Positions 63,196 through 64,000 of a stretch of DNA of 64,000 nt are shown here, one piece after another. This DNA comes from Pseudoalteromonas sp. T1lg23B. Its GTDB lineage: Bacteria; Pseudomonadota; Gammaproteobacteria; Enterobacterales; Alteromonadaceae. Location: positions 1-64,000 of the forward strand of contig NZ_PQBZ01000042.1 in the NCBI RefSeq assembly GCF_002964665.1, given 5' to 3'. The notes under the pieces are model-generated. The model had not been told where the DNA came from. It ran no database searches and saw only the letters and a list, made by a program, of their open reading frames with translations. The position numbers were made by a program, and so were the translations under genes. Positions within the stretch are counted from its first letter, which is position 1, and every line of letters starts with the position of its first letter.

Positions 63196-64000
63196 TCAAT
63201 CATCAATGCTGGATATAAAACGTGGTGATTTTCTAGCCTTGGTTGCCTGTTCAAATGCATAGCCTATCTCAAGTAACTTTCCTTCTTGATTAGCGCCACT
63301 AAAAAAGGATAACCCCAAAGGCAGCGCACGATATTCAGACATAGGCACTGTAATTATCGGATAGCCCGCAATTGCTGAAGGACTAGAGCTTAACCCAGTA
63401 AAATGATCACCATTTACTGTATCGATGACCCAAGCTGGGCCATTGGTAGGCGCTACAAGCGCGTCTAATCGATGTTCAGCGAGCAGTTTATCAATACCTT
63501 GCTGCCGCGCTTTTTCTATTACCAACTTTTTAGCCGCTAGATAGGCTTCGCTGGTTAAGTTACCTTTTTTACTCGCCATTTCCAGTAAGCCCTGACCGAA
63601 ACTTTGCCCAGCTAAAGCCTCATTGAAGGCTATCAATTGTGTTAGTGACTTAACTGACACCGAGTCTGGCGTATTTGCTAAGTACTGATTAACGCCATGC
63701 TTAAATTCATAAAGTAAAATATCAAACTCAGCCTGACTGAGCACTTCTTGATACTCCAAGGTTAAACTATCAACGATAATCGCCCCTTGGCTCTGTAGCA
63801 CTGTAATTGCTTGTGTAAATGCGTCGCTGGCGACGTTATTAAACTCACTGATATTACGCGCAATCCCGATACGCTTACCTTGCAAACCTTGAGCATCTAA
63901 ATGCTTTTGATAGTGTCCTTGTGGGCTGCCTGTTAATACCTCTAGCAGTACTGCTGCATCAGCGACAGTTCTGGTCATCGGGCCAACTGAGTCCTGTGAA
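63196..64000 (-). CDS. Amidase (GatA/AmiE signature family), N-terminal part cut by the window edge
   Basis: At least 267 aa of the C-terminal two thirds. The frame runs to the window edge. It opens with SVGPMTRTVADAAVLLEVLTG, the stretch just after the catalytic Ser-cis-Ser-Lys triad of amidase-signature enzymes, so the active site lies outside. Later PLGLSFFSGANQEGKLLEIGYAFEQ is the usual end. It hydrolyses amides, but its substrate is not shown. Confidence 0.85.
   Translation of the reverse strand, partial: SQDSVGPMTRTVADAAVLLEVLTGSPQGHYQKHLDAQGLQGKRIGIARNISEFNNVASDAFTQAITVLQSQGAIIVDSLTLEYQEVLSQAEFDILLYEFKHGVNQYLANTPDSVSVKSLTQLIAFNEALAGQSFGQGLLEMASKKGNLTSEAYLAAKKLVIEKARQQGIDKLLAEHRLDALVAPTNGPAWVIDTVNGDHFTGLSSSPSAIAGYPIITVPMSEYRALPLGLSFFSGANQEGKLLEIGYAFEQATKARKSPRFISSIDD

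Noticed and set aside
63391..63410. GATC element in the amidase gene (GATCATTTTACTG)
   Set aside because: The gap between GATC and TTTTACT is three bases too short.

Overview
The window looks like chromosomal DNA of a marine gammaproteobacterium of the Alteromonadales, most like Pseudoalteromonas. This rests on gene content: two S9 peptidase genes, a MipA/OmpV-DUF3019-RstA/RstB-type operon, a chalcone-isomerase-like/DUF3833 pair, a YeeN-type YebC protein, NhaR-like and GyrI-AraC regulators, and moderate-to-low GC with Dam-type GATC sites. There is no rRNA or tRNA gene, so the genus is an inference.

Layout. 0-9 kb: solute-binding proteins, an AraC/GyrI regulator, DoxX, a secreted GH3 hexosaminidase next to pxpA, a cupin, a YeeN-type YebC protein, a HAD phosphatase, and an AT-rich gap. 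9-16 kb: sbcD-sbcC-methyltransferase operon, a convergent CheY-like protein, and a DUF6942-like/yaiI pair. 16-21 kb: lipocalin, a PhoX-like lipoprotein with a collagen-like N-terminus behind tandem PhoB boxes, a diheme lipoprotein, then about 700 bp of non-coding DNA with 11 copies of a 20-bp GATC-containing element. 21-31 kb: UDG-like protein, acetyltransferases, a LysR regulator, the CHI-like/DUF3833 pair, prolyl oligopeptidase, M3 peptidase and a DJ-1/PfpI protein. 31-36 kb: a hybrid histidine kinase broken by a frameshift, and a GGDEF response regulator. 36-48 kb: glutathionyl-hydroquinone reductase/pirin pair, RlmI-like methyltransferase, amidohydrolase, a two-component pair, NhaR-like regulator, HPF-like protein, a receiver protein, and an adaptor/ABC-ATPase pair with no permease. 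48-56 kb: arfB, the RstBA-type operon, a beta-propeller lipoprotein, and a pair resembling bacterial large-lipid-transfer (vitellogenin-like) proteins. 57-64 kb: two paralogous periplasmic binding proteins flanking an integron-type gene cassette with a clear attC site, an S9C peptidase, an acetyltransferase and a truncated amidase.

The main unexplained signal is the 20-bp element RGATCANNNTTTTACTAACT. It forms a dense, mostly helically phased array at 20578-21174. Further good copies lie inside coding genes at 6460, 14259, 15230 and 15395, all on the left side of the array. It is not a CRISPR, and I see no DnaA boxes or rep gene beside it. A Dam-sensitive chromosome-maintenance or DNA-architecture site is my best guess. 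A second, unrelated 17-bp palindrome (YGTAAA-N5-TTTACR with a C-rich core) occurs five times across the window.
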